DNA of 64,000 bases from Rhodovulum sp. PH10 (GTDB lineage Bacteria; Pseudomonadota; Alphaproteobacteria; Rhizobiales; Xanthobacteraceae). The translations under genes and the position numbers were made by a program. The DNA lies in NCBI RefSeq assembly GCF_000293785.1, contig NZ_AKZI01000045.1, positions 1-64,000 on the forward strand, in the 5' to 3' direction. Shown here one piece after another: positions 38,776 through 48,345 of this stretch (position 1 is the stretch's first letter; every line of letters starts with the position of its first letter). The notes under the pieces are model-generated. The model ran no database searches and was not told the origin of the DNA. It was given only the letters and a program-made list of their open reading frames with translations.

Positions 38776-39516
38776 TCAGATCATGACCATGCCGCCATTG
38801 ACGTGAATCGTCTGGCCGGTCGTGTAGGCGGCCTCGTCGGAGGCCAGATAAACCACTGCGGCGGCGATCTCCTCGCCCGAGCCGAGCCGCCCGGCCGGCA
38901 CTCGCGCCAGCACCGTCTCGCGCTGCTTGTCGTTGAGCACGTCGGTCATCGCGGTGGCGATGAAGCCGGGCGCCACGCAGTTCACCGTGATGCCGCGGGT
39001 CGCGACCTCCTGGGCGAGCGCCTTGGTCATGCCGGCGAGCCCGGCCTTGGCAGCGGCGTAATTGCCCTGCCCGGGATTGCCGGTGGCGCCGACCACCGAG
39101 GTGATCGAGACGATTCGGCCCTGTCGCCGCTTCATCATTCCGCGCAGCGCCGCGCGCATCAGCACGAAGGCGGCGGTGAGATCTACCGCCAGCACGTCGT
39201 CCCACTCGGCATCCTTCATGCGCATGAAGAGATTGTCGCGGGTGAGCCCGGCATTGTTGATCAGGATGTCGAGCGAGCCCATCGCGGCTTCCGCCTTGGG
39301 AACCAGCGCCTCGACCTCGGCTCGCACCGACAGGTCGCACGGCACCTGATGGACCCGCTCGCCGAGCTCGGCGGCGAGCGCCTCGAGCTTGTCCGTCTTG
39401 GTGCCCGACAGCGCGACCGTCGCACCGCGTGCGTGAAGGGCGCGGGCGATCGCCCCGCCGATGCCGCCGGTCGCACCGGTGACGAGGGCGTTTTTTCCCG
39501 TCAGATCGAACATCAT
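38776..39516 (-). CDS. fabG: 3-oxoacyl-[acyl-carrier-protein] reductase
   Basis: The 246-residue short-chain dehydrogenase has the nucleotide-binding TGATGGIGGA near 13-22 and NNAG near 87. Its catalytic Ser-Tyr-Lys set is in ITSVVGATGNPGQGNYAAAK (Tyr and Lys near 152 and 156). It reduces 3-oxoacyl-ACP with NADPH. Its start overlaps the end of fabD, so translation is coupled. Confidence 0.96.
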   Translation of the reverse strand: MMFDLTGKNALVTGATGGIGGAIARALHARGATVALSGTKTDKLEALAAELGERVHQVPCDLSVRAEVEALVPKAEAAMGSLDILINNAGLTRDNLFMRMKDAEWDDVLAVDLTAAFVLMRAALRGMMKRRQGRIVSITSVVGATGNPGQGNYAAAKAGLAGMTKALAQEVATRGITVNCVAPGFIATAMTDVLNDKQRETVLARVPAGRLGSGEEIAAAVVYLASDEAAYTTGQTIHVNGGMVMI

Positions 39517-40478
39517 GCCGCCCCTTGCTGCAGTGCCGTGCGAGCGGCGACGAAGGCCGCGACGTCGGCCGGCGTGCCGACCGCGCTGCCGGTCGCGCCC
39601 GCAGCGATCCGCTTGACGAGGCCCGACAAAACCTTGCCGGCGCCGATCTCGTAGAAGGTGTCGACGCCGTCGGCCGCCATGAAGGCGATCGACTCGCGCC
39701 AGCGCACCGTGCCGGTGACCTGAGCGACCAGCGATTCGACGATCTCGGCCGGCGTCGTGATCGGCGCGGCGCGCACATTGGCGACCAGCGGCACCACCGG
39801 CGCCTTCACCGCGACGGCGGCGAGCGCCTCGGCCATCGCAGCGGCGGCCGGCTCCATCAGGGTGCAGTGGAAGGGGGCGGACACCGGCAGGAGCATCGCC
39901 CGCTTGGCGCCGCGGCCCTTGGCGATCTCCACCGCCCGCTCGACCGCCGCCTTGTCGCCGGACACCACCACTTGGCCGCCGCCATTGTCGTTCGCCGCCT
40001 GGCAGACGGCGCCCTCGGCGGCTTGGGTGGCGACCTCGGCGGCCGCGTCGAACTCGAGCCCGATCAGCGCCGCCATCGCTCCGACCCCGACCGGCACCGC
40101 CTTCTGCATCGCCTGCCCGCGGATGCGCAAGAGCCGCGCGGTGTCGGCGACCGACAGCGCGCCGGCGGCGGCGAGCGCGGAATATTCGCCGAGCGAATGG
40201 CCGGCGACGAAGCGCGCGTCACGGGCGAGGTCGACCCCCGCCTCGGTCTCCAGCACCCGCAGGGCGGCGAGCGAGACCGCCATCAAGGCCGGCTGCGCGT
40301 TCTCGGTCAAAGTGAGCGTTTCGCCCGGACCCTCGAACATCAATGAAGAAAGCGATTGCCCGAGCGCGTCGTCGACCTCCTCGAACACCGCCCGCGCGAC
40401 CGAAAAATCACCGGCCAGGGCCTTGCCCATGCCCACGGCCTGGCTGCCCTGGCCCGGAAACACGAATGCGACCGTCAT
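39513..40478 (-). CDS. fabD: malonyl-CoA:ACP transacylase
   Basis: The 321-residue enzyme has PGQGSQ near 9, the nucleophile serine in GHSLGEYSAL (about 94), the histidine in SAPFHCTLMEPA near 200 and the final EIGAGKVLSGLVKR. It loads malonate onto ACP. It is first of the fabD-fabG-acpP-fabF series and is divergent from the two-gene unit at 40692. Confidence 0.96.
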   Translation of the reverse strand: MTVAFVFPGQGSQAVGMGKALAGDFSVARAVFEEVDDALGQSLSSLMFEGPGETLTLTENAQPALMAVSLAALRVLETEAGVDLARDARFVAGHSLGEYSALAAAGALSVADTARLLRIRGQAMQKAVPVGVGAMAALIGLEFDAAAEVATQAAEGAVCQAANDNGGGQVVVSGDKAAVERAVEIAKGRGAKRAMLLPVSAPFHCTLMEPAAAAMAEALAAVAVKAPVVPLVANVRAAPITTPAEIVESLVAQVTGTVRWRESIAFMAADGVDTFYEIGAGKVLSGLVKRIAAGATGSAVGTPADVAAFVAARTALQQGAA

Positions 40479-40691
40479 GACGTACCGTCCCCTTTGACAT
40501 CGCCGCGACACACACCGGGCACGCCGTGTCAGTCAAGTGGGACGGACCCTTATGCGGCGATACTGCCGGTGATGGCGCACACGGACGGCATACACACGCG
40601 TCGATTGCGCCATTGACGGGCATCGCCGAAACACCCATTTTGCGGGGTGTTCCGACCAGGGCATTTCCCCTCGTCGGCGCGGGAGACTGCC

Positions 40692-40889
40692 GTGGCTGCA
40701 AACGACGTCCACGATCGAATTCTCGAAGACATTTTTGCCGCAGCGAATCGTGGCGAGGCGGAGCCGCGTCCCTTCGCCAGCGAGACGTTCCGGACCGCCC
40801 TGCGGGCCGCCGATCACGAATTTCAGAAGGCCGTCGAGCACTCGAGAGCACACGGTGCCCCCGCCAGACGAGACGACAGCGCGAGCTGA
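40692..40889 (+). CDS. 65-residue hypothetical protein upstream of a frameshifted membrane gene
   Basis: The GTG start follows GGGAGACTGCC. The product is acidic and helical in its first half (DVHDRILEDIFAAANRGEAE) with no membrane helix. Its end overlaps the next frame by 35 bases, so the two are likely one unit. Family not recognised. Confidence 0.5.
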   Translation: MAANDVHDRILEDIFAAANRGEAEPRPFASETFRTALRAADHEFQKAVEHSRAHGAPARRDDSAS

Positions 40890-41411
40890 AGACCCCGACG
40901 ACTATTACAATCGGACTTTCGAGAAGCTGTCGGAAACCCCGAGTGGCCCGCTGACCGGAGCGATCGCCTACGCCTTGTACAAGAACGCCAAGCGGGAATG
41001 GATGCGGGCGTTTCGCGCGACCCACGGCCGCCGCCCGACCGACGACGAGTATCGGTCGCACTCGGCGTCTCAGACCGACGCCATCTCGCTGCCTACGTCG
41101 CCCAGGCGGACCAGATTCTCGGCACTTACGCGCAGACGGTGATCCGCGAGGAGCGGCCGAAAATCCTTCAGGAGGTGCTGGAGGGCAGTTTCTCCCGATC
41201 GTTCTGGCCGTCCTTCTGGGCCTCCGTCGCCTTCACCGCGGTCCTCCTCACGGTCGCACTGATCGCCGCCCTGCTCGGCTTCGGCCTGCCGATCCAGATC
41301 GCCGTTCCCGCCCACCCGTCCCGAGTGGTTTCATCCGCGTCTCCCCCGCTTGCGTTTCCCGGCAAAATCCGGGATAAGCCGCGCTTCGGCTCGGCTTCGG
41401 CCGGGGGCTGA
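40855..41411 (+). pseudogene. frameshifted gene for a small protein with a C-terminal membrane helix
   Basis: The first frame (GTG at 40855) encodes DYYNRTFEKLSETPSGPLTG and AIAYALYKNAKREWMRAF, ending at GRRPTDDEYRSHSASQTD. The frame one base back then continues HLAAYVAQADQILGTYAQTV and ends in a membrane helix (FWASVAFTAVLLTVALIAAL). Adding one C near 41079 (GAC-CGC-CAT) would join them into one protein of about 185 residues. The layout (soluble YY...GLIAY-type head, helical middle, one C-terminal helix) is a pattern I have a sense of from uncharacterised bacterial proteins but cannot name. Real mutation and sequencing error are both possible. Confidence 0.6.
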
Positions 41412-41576
41412 ACGGACGGTCGTGCCCGCAGGCGTCCACGTGGCGGCGGCGGTGACGGCAGGATCCTTCGCGGATCCGGTGTCCGGTGTTCCCGCCTTCT
41501 GAAGCTTTCGCGCCTTTCCCGAAGGGCACGAGGGGCTTTGCGCCGGAGCGGCCGTCACGAACGAGGAAAGGCACTC

Positions 41577-42038
41577 ATGCCGTTGTACGAGCACGTGTAC
41601 CTCGCGCGCCAGGATCTCTCGGCGCAACAGGTCGAAGAGCTGACGACCCAATACAAGGGCGTCATCGAGCAGATGGGCGGCTCCGTCACCAAGGTGGAGT
41701 CGTGGGGCGTCAAGACGCTCACCTATCGCATCAACAAGAACCGCAAGGCGCACTTCACGCTCCTCAACATCGACGCCCCGGCGGCGGCGGTGACCGAGGT
41801 CGAGCGCCAGCAGCGCATCAACGAGGACGTGCTGCGCTCGCTCACCATCAAGGTGCACGAGCTGGAGGAAGGCCCCTCGGCGATGATGCGCAAGTCGGAC
41901 CGCGACGACCGCGATCGCGACCGCCGCCCGGGCGATCGTGGTGACCGCGGCGATCGCGGCGACCGTCGTCCGCGCGACCGTGATTCGCGTCCGCCGCGCG
42001 AGGACCGCAACGTCGAAGCCACCGCCAGCGAGGAGTGA
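41577..42038 (+). CDS. rpsF: 30S ribosomal protein S6
   Basis: The 153-residue protein has the S6 core ([40 protein letters not shown]; residues 1-100). An acidic/basic tail of [10 protein letters not shown]-type repeats follows, common in alphaproteobacterial S6. ACGAGGAAAGG precedes the ATG. It binds S18, encoded 5 bases downstream, on the 30S platform. It leads the rpsF-rpsR-DUF2232-rplI operon, divergent from the fab genes. Confidence 0.97.
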   Translation: MPLYEHVYLARQDLSAQQVEELTTQYKGVIEQMGGSVTKVESWGVKTLTYRINKNRKAHFTLLNIDAPAAAVTEVERQQRINEDVLRSLTIKVHELEEGPSAMMRKSDRDDRDRDRRPGDRGDRGDRGDRRPRDRDSRPPREDRNVEATASEE

Positions 42039-42043
42039 GCACC

Positions 42044-42289
42044 ATGGCCATGTCTCCCGCCGGCGCCCGCCGGCCGTTCTTCCGTCGCCGCAAGACCTGC
42101 CCGTTCTCCGGCGCCAACGCCCCGAAGATCGACTACAAGGACGTACGCCTGCTGCAGCGCTACATCTCCGAGCGCGGCAAGATCGTCCCGAGCCGCATCA
42201 CCGCGGTGTCGGCGCTCAAGCAGCGCGAGCTCGCCCGGGCGATCAAGCGCGCGCGCTTCCTCGGGCTGCTGCCCTACGTGATCCGCTGA
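42044..42289 (+). CDS. rpsR: 30S ribosomal protein S18
   Basis: The 81-residue basic protein has the S18 signature [29 protein letters not shown] and [20 protein letters not shown]. It pairs with S6 on the small subunit. GAGGAGTGAGCACC within the rpsF end provides its ribosome-binding site. Confidence 0.98.
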   Translation: MAMSPAGARRPFFRRRKTCPFSGANAPKIDYKDVRLLQRYISERGKIVPSRITAVSALKQRELARAIKRARFLGLLPYVIR

Positions 42290-42409
42290 TCGCGGCACAC
42301 TGAACGACGAGCGACCGGCCGCCGTGGCGGCCGGCATCACCGGGTTGGGGCGGACGGGCGAACTCGCCGGCGATCCGCCTCTAACCGCTCGACGAGCGGG
42401 ACAGCGAGC

Positions 42410-43432
42410 ATGGTGCAGTTCTTCACGGTCGGCCTCGGGGCCGGAGCGGTCGCGGCCGTCACCTTCTCGGTGCTGGCGTCGGGCTCCTCGATCGCGCTTC
42501 TGCTGTTCTATCTGGCGCCGCTGCCGGTGATGATCGCGGCGCTCGGCTGGAGCCACTGGACCGGCCTTCTGGCCGCGCTGTCCGGCACGCTCGCCGTCTC
42601 GTTCGGCTTCAATCTTCCCGTCGTCCTCGTCTTCCTGGTCGGCATCGCGCTGCCGGCGTGGTGGCTCGGCTATCTGGCGCTGCTCGCGCGGCCGGCCGCG
42701 GCGGGCGCCGCGACGATCGCCGCCGGCCCGGCGCTCGACTGGTATCCGCCCGGCCGGCTGGTGCTGTGGGCCGCCCTGCTCGGCGCGCTTCTGGTGGCGC
42801 TCGCGGTGCCGGCGTTCGGCATCGATCCGGACGGCGTGCGGGCGACGCTGAAGACCGGCTTCGAGCGGATGATCCGCCAAAACACCGGCACTCCGGCCGA
42901 CGCGCCGCTGGTGCTGCCGGGCGTCACCGATCCCGAGCGGGTGCTCGATGCGCTCGCCGCCGCGCTGCCGCCGGCGCTCGCCTCGCTGGTCACCGTCACC
43001 CTCTTGTTCAATCTGTGGCTCGCCGGCCGCGCGGTGAGCGTGTCCGGCCGGCTGCCGCGGCCGTGGCCGGTGCTGTCCGCGCTGAGGCTGCCGATGGCGA
43101 GCCCGGTGCTGCTGGCGCTTTCGGTCGCCGGCTCGTTCCTGCCGGGCTTCGCCGGGCTCGCCGCCGGCCTGCTCGCCGCCACGCTGTCGATCGCCTTCGC
43201 GGCGCTCGGCCTCGCCGTGCTGCACGCGCTCGCCGCCCCGATGAAGGGCCGCGTGCTGGTGCTGTCGGTGCTCTATGCCGGCATTCTGCTGCTCGGCTGG
43301 CCGATCCTGGCGGTGACGCTGGTCGGCCTCGCCGATTCGCTGATCGATCTGCGCGGGCGTGTCGCCCGCGACCGCCGCGGCGGGCCTCCGCCCGGCGCCC
43401 CACCCCGTCATCCCGCCAACGACCCCGAATAA
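42410..43432 (+). CDS. DUF2232 multi-pass membrane protein
   Basis: The 340 residues are dominated by about eight hydrophobic segments (for example [20 protein letters not shown] and [20 protein letters not shown]), with a more polar loop around 145-180. DUF2232 genes occupy this exact place between rpsR and rplI in many alphaproteobacteria, which supports the call. A relation to YybS-like membrane proteins is known for the family; its task is not. Confidence 0.85.
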   Translation: MVQFFTVGLGAGAVAAVTFSVLASGSSIALLLFYLAPLPVMIAALGWSHWTGLLAALSGTLAVSFGFNLPVVLVFLVGIALPAWWLGYLALLARPAAAGAATIAAGPALDWYPPGRLVLWAALLGALLVALAVPAFGIDPDGVRATLKTGFERMIRQNTGTPADAPLVLPGVTDPERVLDALAAALPPALASLVTVTLLFNLWLAGRAVSVSGRLPRPWPVLSALRLPMASPVLLALSVAGSFLPGFAGLAAGLLAATLSIAFAALGLAVLHALAAPMKGRVLVLSVLYAGILLLGWPILAVTLVGLADSLIDLRGRVARDRRGGPPPGAPPRHPANDPE

Positions 43433-43458
43433 CGATCCCGAACGAGGAGACCACCGCA

Positions 43459-44061
43459 ATGCAAGTGATTCTGTTGGAGCGTGTCGGCAAGCACGGCCAG
43501 ATGGGCGACGTCATCCGCGTGCGCGACGGCTTCGCCCGCAACTTCCTGCTGCCGCAGGGCAAGGCGCTGCGCGCCACCAAGGAGAACCTCGAGAAGTTCG
43601 AGGGCATGAAGGTGCAGCTCGAGGCGCGCAACCTGGAGCGCAAGGCCGAGGCCGAGAAGGTCGGCACCCGGCTCGACGGCCAGACCTTCACCGTGCTGCG
43701 CCAGGCGGCCGACAGCGGCCAGCTCTACGGCTCGGTGACCACCCGCGACATCGCCCACATGCTGGTCGACGCCGGCTTCACGGTCGATCGCAGCCAGGTC
43801 GCGATCAACGCCCCGATCAAGGTGGTCGGCGCCCACAAGGTGCCGCTCGCGCTGCACCCCGACCTCGAGATCGTCATCACCCTCAACGTCGCGCGCAACG
43901 CCGACGAGGCCGAGCGCATCGCCCGCGGCGAGGACGTGACGGCGCGCCGCGACTTCGACGAGGAGGAGGCGGAAGCCGAGGTCGAGGCGATGTTCGCGAC
44001 CTCCGAGGAGGACGTCGAGGACGAGGCCCCGGCCGCCGAGGAGCCCGCCGAGGAGGCCTGA
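43459..44061 (+). CDS. rplI: 50S ribosomal protein L9
   Basis: The 200-residue protein has the L9 N-terminal RNA-binding domain ([29 protein letters not shown]), the connecting helix at about 40-75 and a C-terminal domain to about 150. An acidic Glu/Ala tail of ~45 residues follows, common in the class. AACGAGGAGA precedes the start. A strong terminator follows. Confidence 0.97.
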   Translation: MQVILLERVGKHGQMGDVIRVRDGFARNFLLPQGKALRATKENLEKFEGMKVQLEARNLERKAEAEKVGTRLDGQTFTVLRQAADSGQLYGSVTTRDIAHMLVDAGFTVDRSQVAINAPIKVVGAHKVPLALHPDLEIVITLNVARNADEAERIARGEDVTARRDFDEEEAEAEVEAMFATSEEDVEDEAPAAEEPAEEA

Positions 44062-44112
44062 TCCTCCCGGCAGCCGGCAGGCCGAAGTGCGGCGCCGGAC
44101 GAGACACACGAA

Positions 44113-44146
44113 AAGGGCCGCGGCGTTTTCCGCGGCCCTTTTTTTT
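44113..44146 (+). terminator. strong rho-independent terminator of the rpsF-rplI operon
   Basis: AAGGGCCGCGG and CCGCGGCCCTT pair over 11 bp with a 6-nt loop and are followed by eight T residues. Confidence 0.93.
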
Positions 44147-44209
44147 CCTCGTCTCGTCCTCTCGCGCCGGATCGGCGTGTCGCCCTCGGCCCTGCGTCCC
44201 GAGCGGCGA

Positions 44210-44740
44210 TCAGCCCGGCGTGCCGCCGCCCTCGTCCGGTCCGCCCTCGTCCGGTGCGGCGTCCGACGGCGTGGACCCGGCCTTCCCGGCGTCCGCATAG
44301 ACTTTTGCCGGGTCGAACACCCGCTCGGCGCGCTTGAAGCTCAGCACCAGCGTGTGGCCCGCCGGCTCGCCGAGCGAGACCGCGCGGTAGAAGCACGAGG
44401 CGCGGCCGGTGTGGCAGACGCCGGGCGCGGTCTGCTCGACCTCGAGCAAGATCGCGTCCTGGTCGCAGTCGACCTTCATCTGGACGATGCGCAGCACGTG
44501 GCCGGAACTCTCGCCCTTCTTCCACAGCGATTTGCGCGAGCGGCTGTAGAACCAAGCCTCGCGGGTCTCGATCGAGCGGGCGAGCGCCTCGGGATTCATC
44601 CAGGCGAACATCAGCACGCCGCCCGACCAGGCGTCGGCGACGATCGCCGGGATGAGCCCGGCTTCGTCGAATTTCGGGCAGAAAACACGACCTTCCTCGA
44701 TCTGCTCGGCCGAGCCCCGGGGTGCGAAAACGGTGTCCAT
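44210..44740 (-). CDS. hisI: phosphoribosyl-AMP cyclohydrolase
   Basis: The 176-residue enzyme opens the adenine ring in histidine synthesis. It shows FAWMNPEALARSIET, SRSRKSLWKKGESSGH, the metal site DCDQDAIL near 91 and CHTGRASCFYR near 109. A Gly/Asp/Pro-rich tail follows residue 155. It is monofunctional, without the HisE domain. It lies downstream of folE on the same strand, as in many relatives. Confidence 0.95.
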   Translation of the reverse strand: MDTVFAPRGSAEQIEEGRVFCPKFDEAGLIPAIVADAWSGGVLMFAWMNPEALARSIETREAWFYSRSRKSLWKKGESSGHVLRIVQMKVDCDQDAILLEVEQTAPGVCHTGRASCFYRAVSLGEPAGHTLVLSFKRAERVFDPAKVYADAGKAGSTPSDAAPDEGGPDEGGGTPG

Positions 44741-44862
44741 CGACAAAAAAGTCCGGCGAGCGTCTTGCCGGATCGGCGCGGCGGGCGCCGATCGCGCCGG
44801 CTGCCCCCTCGCCAAGGGGCGGCCGCGGCGGTGGAAAGAGGCGGATGCGCGCAGCGGAGAGG

Positions 44863-45552
44863 TCAGCGGTCGCCGCTGCGAACCAGATTGAGGAAGCGCG
44901 CCTGCTCGCGCGGATCGTCGCGGAAGACGCCGGTGAACTGGGTGGTGATGGTGCGGCTGCCGGCCTTGGCGACGCCGCGCAAGGCCATGCAGCTGTGCTC
45001 GGCCTCCATCATCAGGGCGACGCCGCGCGGCTTCAGCACCCGGTCGATGGTCGTGACGATCTGCGAGGAGAGCCGCTCCTGGGTCTGCAATCTTTTCGCG
45101 AAGATGTCGATCAGCCGGCCGATCTTCGACAGGCCGACCACCCGCTCGACCGGCAGGTAGCCGACATGCGCGCGACCGACGAAGGGCATGATGTGATGCT
45201 CGCAATGCGAGCTGAACGGGATGTCGCGTACCAGCACGATGTCGTCGTAGGTGTCGATCTCCGAAAAAGTGCGCTCGAGCTGCTCCTCGGGCCGCTGGTC
45301 GTAGCCGGAAAAAAGCTCGTCATAGGCGGCGACCATGCGGCGCGGCGTGTCGAGCAGCCCTTCGCGGGAGGGATCGTCGCCGAGATAGGCGATCAGCAGG
45401 CGCACCGCCTCTTCGGCCTCGCGGCGCGACGGGCGCTTCGGCTTCGCCGCGCCGTCGGCTGCGAGCGGCCGCAGCGCGGACGCTGCGGAGGGAGCGGTGG
45501 CGGCGCCCCCGTCGGACTGGACGAGGGTGGGGGTCTTGGTCGGCTTGTCCAT
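44863..45552 (-). CDS. folE: GTP cyclohydrolase I
   Basis: The 229-residue enzyme makes dihydroneopterin triphosphate from GTP for folate. The zinc site [10 protein letters not shown] lies near residue 127, [20 protein letters not shown] near 153 and [20 protein letters not shown] near 193. The first ~40 residues are a variable Ala-rich lead. The ATG at 45552 is preferred; further upstream codons read as Arg-rich noise. Confidence 0.95.
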   Translation of the reverse strand: MDKPTKTPTLVQSDGGAATAPSAASALRPLAADGAAKPKRPSRREAEEAVRLLIAYLGDDPSREGLLDTPRRMVAAYDELFSGYDQRPEEQLERTFSEIDTYDDIVLVRDIPFSSHCEHHIMPFVGRAHVGYLPVERVVGLSKIGRLIDIFAKRLQTQERLSSQIVTTIDRVLKPRGVALMMEAEHSCMALRGVAKAGSRTITTQFTGVFRDDPREQARFLNLVRSGDR

Positions 45553-45824
45553 CGCGAGCGATGCTCCGTTCGGCCGGATTATCCCAAACAAACGTCCGGC
45601 ACGAGATCCACGGACCGCACGTCGCGCGTTCCGACGGCTCTCGTCCGAGGGAACGAATGGACGGCGACTTCTTTCCCGGCCCCTTCGATGTGGGATCGAA
45701 TGCGCCGTGTGCAAGCGACCCTCGCCCGACCCGGCCGACATCCTATATGACGGGATATAGTCCCGCTCGGGGGGCGAGGCAATCGCGCCGCCCCCGCGCC
45801 CACCGAGGCAGATCGCATCGAGCC

Positions 45825-46298
45825 ATGCTGAACGACGTGTACAATCGCCGGATCCTCGAGCTCGCGGGCAACATCCCGCGGCTCGGCCGGCTGCCCGATC
45901 CCGACGCCACCGCCACCGCCCATTCGCGGCTGTGCGGCTCGACCGTCACCGTCGACCTCAAGATGGAGGGCGACGTGGTGACCGACTTCGCCCATGTCGT
46001 GAAGGCGTGCGCGCTCGGCCAGGCGTCATCGGCGATCATGGCGAGCCACGTGGTGGGCGCCCATGCCGACGAGCTGCGCGCTCTGCGCGAGACCGTGCGC
46101 CGGATGCTGAAGGAGAACGGCCCGCCGCCGGACGGCCGCTGGGCCGACGTCGCGGTGCTGGAGCCGGTGCGCGATTTCAAGGCACGCCACGCCTCCACGC
46201 TGCTCACCTTCGATGCGGTGGTGCAGGCGATCGACGAGATTCTTGCCAATCGCGGCGAGCCGCCCGCCTCTCCGGCGCCGACGGCCGCCTCGGCCTGA
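45825..46298 (+). CDS. IscU/NifU-like iron-sulfur scaffold protein
   Basis: The 157-residue protein has the IscU-like core with Cys in SRLCGSTV (37) and [13 protein letters not shown] (64). At the place of the third cluster cysteine the sequence reads [13 protein letters not shown], so only two of three usual ligands are present. Members of this subfamily sit next to folE/hisI and yidD in alphaproteobacteria. Cluster binding therefore may differ from canonical IscU. A Pro/Ala tail ends it. Confidence 0.82.
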   Translation: MLNDVYNRRILELAGNIPRLGRLPDPDATATAHSRLCGSTVTVDLKMEGDVVTDFAHVVKACALGQASSAIMASHVVGAHADELRALRETVRRMLKENGPPPDGRWADVAVLEPVRDFKARHASTLLTFDAVVQAIDEILANRGEPPASPAPTAASA

Positions 46299-46325
46299 GC
46301 GAGCGATCCGCCCGGCGAAAAGAGA

Positions 46326-46345
46326 ACGGCCCGCCGAGGCGGGCC
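46326..46345. terminator. hairpin between convergent genes
   Basis: ACGGCCCGC and GCGGGCCGT pair around a 3-4-nt loop between the convergent IscU-like and ClpP-like genes. No T-run on either strand. Confidence 0.5.
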
Positions 46346-46380
46346 GTCCGTGCCGTGAGCGAGACGGGATCGCCGGAGGG

Positions 46381-47652
46381 TCAGCGCCCCGGCTCGAGCA
46401 GCGCGTGGGCGTCGCGGGTGACCGGCGCGCGGCTGCCGCAGCTCGCCTGGAGCTGGCCGAAATAGCGGGCGATCCCCGCATTGCCGATGCGGATCTGGGT
46501 GGCCGGCGAGCCGACGCCGCTCGCCTGCACCGAGATCGAGTGGCTCGCATTGTCGGCGAACGCCTGCACCAGCCCGGCCGGCACGGTGGCGACCGCAAAC
46601 GTCTCCAGCGCCCCGCCGTCCTCGCCGATCCGCGACGAGACCAGCCGGAACGGCACGTCCGCCTGCTCGATCCACAGCCGCACCGTCTCGATCGCCGCGT
46701 CGCCGCCGGTGCGCGACGTGCTGCGCCGCTCGGAATAGCTGAGGGCATAGGTGCCGGCGGTGTCGCCGCATTCGAGCGTGAGGTCGAAGCTGCCGAGCCG
46801 CTCGCCCTCGACGGTGAGCGGATGGCGGCGCACCAGCAGCGTGCCGGCGCGGCCGTCGATCAGCGTCCAGCCGCGCTCGCCGCCCCGCCCCACCCGGCCG
46901 GGGCCGAGCGCCACCGGCGTCGCCGCCGCCGCGGTGCGGTCGGAGGCGACCGTCTGGGCGGAGGCGTCGAGATGCGCGCGCTGCATCTCGGCGCGGGTGA
47001 GCTGGCGCATCGGCTCCCACGGCGGGATGCGCAGCGCGATCTCGATCAGCTCGGCGCCGCCGCCCATGTCGGCCGTGTAGCGGACGATCGAGCCGATGTC
47101 GCGCTGGACCAGCACGAGATCCTCGGCCGAGTAGCTCGCCGCCACCGCGTCGTCGCGGCGGTCGCCGAGCCAGATCTGGTGCACCAGCACGCGCGAGCGC
47201 GGCGGCACCGCGCGATGCACGCCGCCGAGCAGCACGAAGGCGCACATCGACTCGCAGCTCGCCGGCGCGATGCCGGCCGGCGCCCCGGCGGCGCCGCGAT
47301 CGGCGCGGCCGACCGTGGTGTCGAGCCCGAGCCGGCGGATGGCGCGGCCGAAGGCGAGCGCGCCGAGCACCGAGCCGCCGTCGGAATCGAGCACAACCGT
47401 CGCATTCGCGACACGATTGTCGGTGGCGAACGTCTCGAACCTCTGCGGCGTGTCGGCGGTGATCATGCCGGAGGCGAACAGAAGCGGCCGGCACGCGCCG
47501 GAGGTCGACCCGGCGTCACAACCGGACGCGGCGGCCTGCATGGAAAATTGCATCGGCAGCGCACGGGGGTTGGCCGGCAACTCCGGGGTCGCCGCCACCA
47601 CTGGAAAAGCGCAGACGGCGAGCACGAGGCCGCCGAGCCAGGACCGAGTCAT
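46381..47652 (-). CDS. periplasmic ClpP-like protein (COG3904 type)
   Basis: The 423-residue protein has a signal peptide (GGLVLAVCAFPVVAATPELP, cleavage near 21). Residues about 55-200 follow the ClpP/crotonase-like pattern: VVLDSDGGSVLGALAFG near 86-102, CESMCAFVLLGG with a candidate nucleophile serine near 133, and RVLVHQIW near 155. The C-terminal half (about 230-415) is beta-rich and unassigned. Six cysteines suggest disulfides. Proteolytic activity is unproven for this group. Confidence 0.8.
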   Translation of the reverse strand: MTRSWLGGLVLAVCAFPVVAATPELPANPRALPMQFSMQAAASGCDAGSTSGACRPLLFASGMITADTPQRFETFATDNRVANATVVLDSDGGSVLGALAFGRAIRRLGLDTTVGRADRGAAGAPAGIAPASCESMCAFVLLGGVHRAVPPRSRVLVHQIWLGDRRDDAVAASYSAEDLVLVQRDIGSIVRYTADMGGGAELIEIALRIPPWEPMRQLTRAEMQRAHLDASAQTVASDRTAAAATPVALGPGRVGRGGERGWTLIDGRAGTLLVRRHPLTVEGERLGSFDLTLECGDTAGTYALSYSERRSTSRTGGDAAIETVRLWIEQADVPFRLVSSRIGEDGGALETFAVATVPAGLVQAFADNASHSISVQASGVGSPATQIRIGNAGIARYFGQLQASCGSRAPVTRDAHALLEPGR

Positions 47653-47910
47653 CGAAGTTCCCCGTGCTGCCAGTTCGCAACGCGCCTTCTACTTACGATT
47701 AACCTTTTATTTACCTTTTATTGTTGGGCTTTTCGCCAGCTCGATCAGGCCATGAGACGGCGGCATGACACAACTGTGATGATTACGTACGCAGTTGTAA
47801 GTCGCAAGCGGCACTTTTGCGGCGAAATTAGGCAACCTTGCCGCGCACCGCCCTGCACGCCGTCGGCGAGCCTTTTCCTCCCTTTCGCGAGGAATTATGT
47901 AGCAAGGACG
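47653..47910. promoter_or_regulatory. AT-rich divergent promoter region
   Basis: The 258-nt gap between divergent genes is unusually A/T-rich for this sequence (TTAACCTTTTATTTACC at 47700-47716; ATGATTACGTACGCAG at 47777-47792). Both promoters should lie here; exact boxes not assigned. Confidence 0.45.
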
Positions 47911-48345
47911 ATGCCAGTCACCCGACATATCGCTGCTGCGAGTCGCCTACCGCGCTTTTTCGGCGTGGGTGTGATCCGGCTGTATCGCCTCGTGCTGTCG
48001 CCGTGGGTCGGCACGCAGTGCCGGCATCTGCCGACCTGCTCGGCCTATGGCGAGGAGGCGATCACGCGGTTCGGGCTGTGGGCGGGCGGCTGGATGACGC
48101 TGGCGCGGTTCTGCCGCTGCCATCCGCTCGGCACTCGTGGGCTCGACTTCGTGCCGGTCGTGGTGCCGGCGGAGGCGCGCTGGTTCCTGCCGTGGCGCTA
48201 CGGGCGCTGGCGCGGCACCGACCCGACGCCGCCCGAAAGGCCGGCTTCTCGCGGCGATCAGTGCGACGGCGAGAGCGCCGCGACGGCGCCGTCGGAGGCG
48301 GCCGACGCTTCCTCGCGCCGGGCGGCGTCCAGCCGGCCGAGCTGA
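47911..48345 (+). CDS. yidD: membrane protein insertion efficiency factor YidD
   Basis: The 144 residues contain the YidD core VIRLYRLVLSPWVGTQCRHL and PTCSAYGEEAITRFG, then CRCHPLG (about 69-75), with the usual cysteine pattern. It is a small amphipathic inner-membrane-associated protein helping YidC-mediated insertion. The tail after about 105 is a Ser/Ala-rich extension that overlaps the opposite gene by 88 bases. AGCAAGGACG precedes the ATG. Confidence 0.93.
   Translation: MPVTRHIAAASRLPRFFGVGVIRLYRLVLSPWVGTQCRHLPTCSAYGEEAITRFGLWAGGWMTLARFCRCHPLGTRGLDFVPVVVPAEARWFLPWRYGRWRGTDPTPPERPASRGDQCDGESAATAPSEAADASSRRAASSRPS

Noticed and set aside
40855-41142. First half of the frameshifted gene as a complete small protein
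   Set aside because: After about 41075 this frame turns into Pro/Arg/Ser noise, while another frame continues with ordered helical and membrane sequence.
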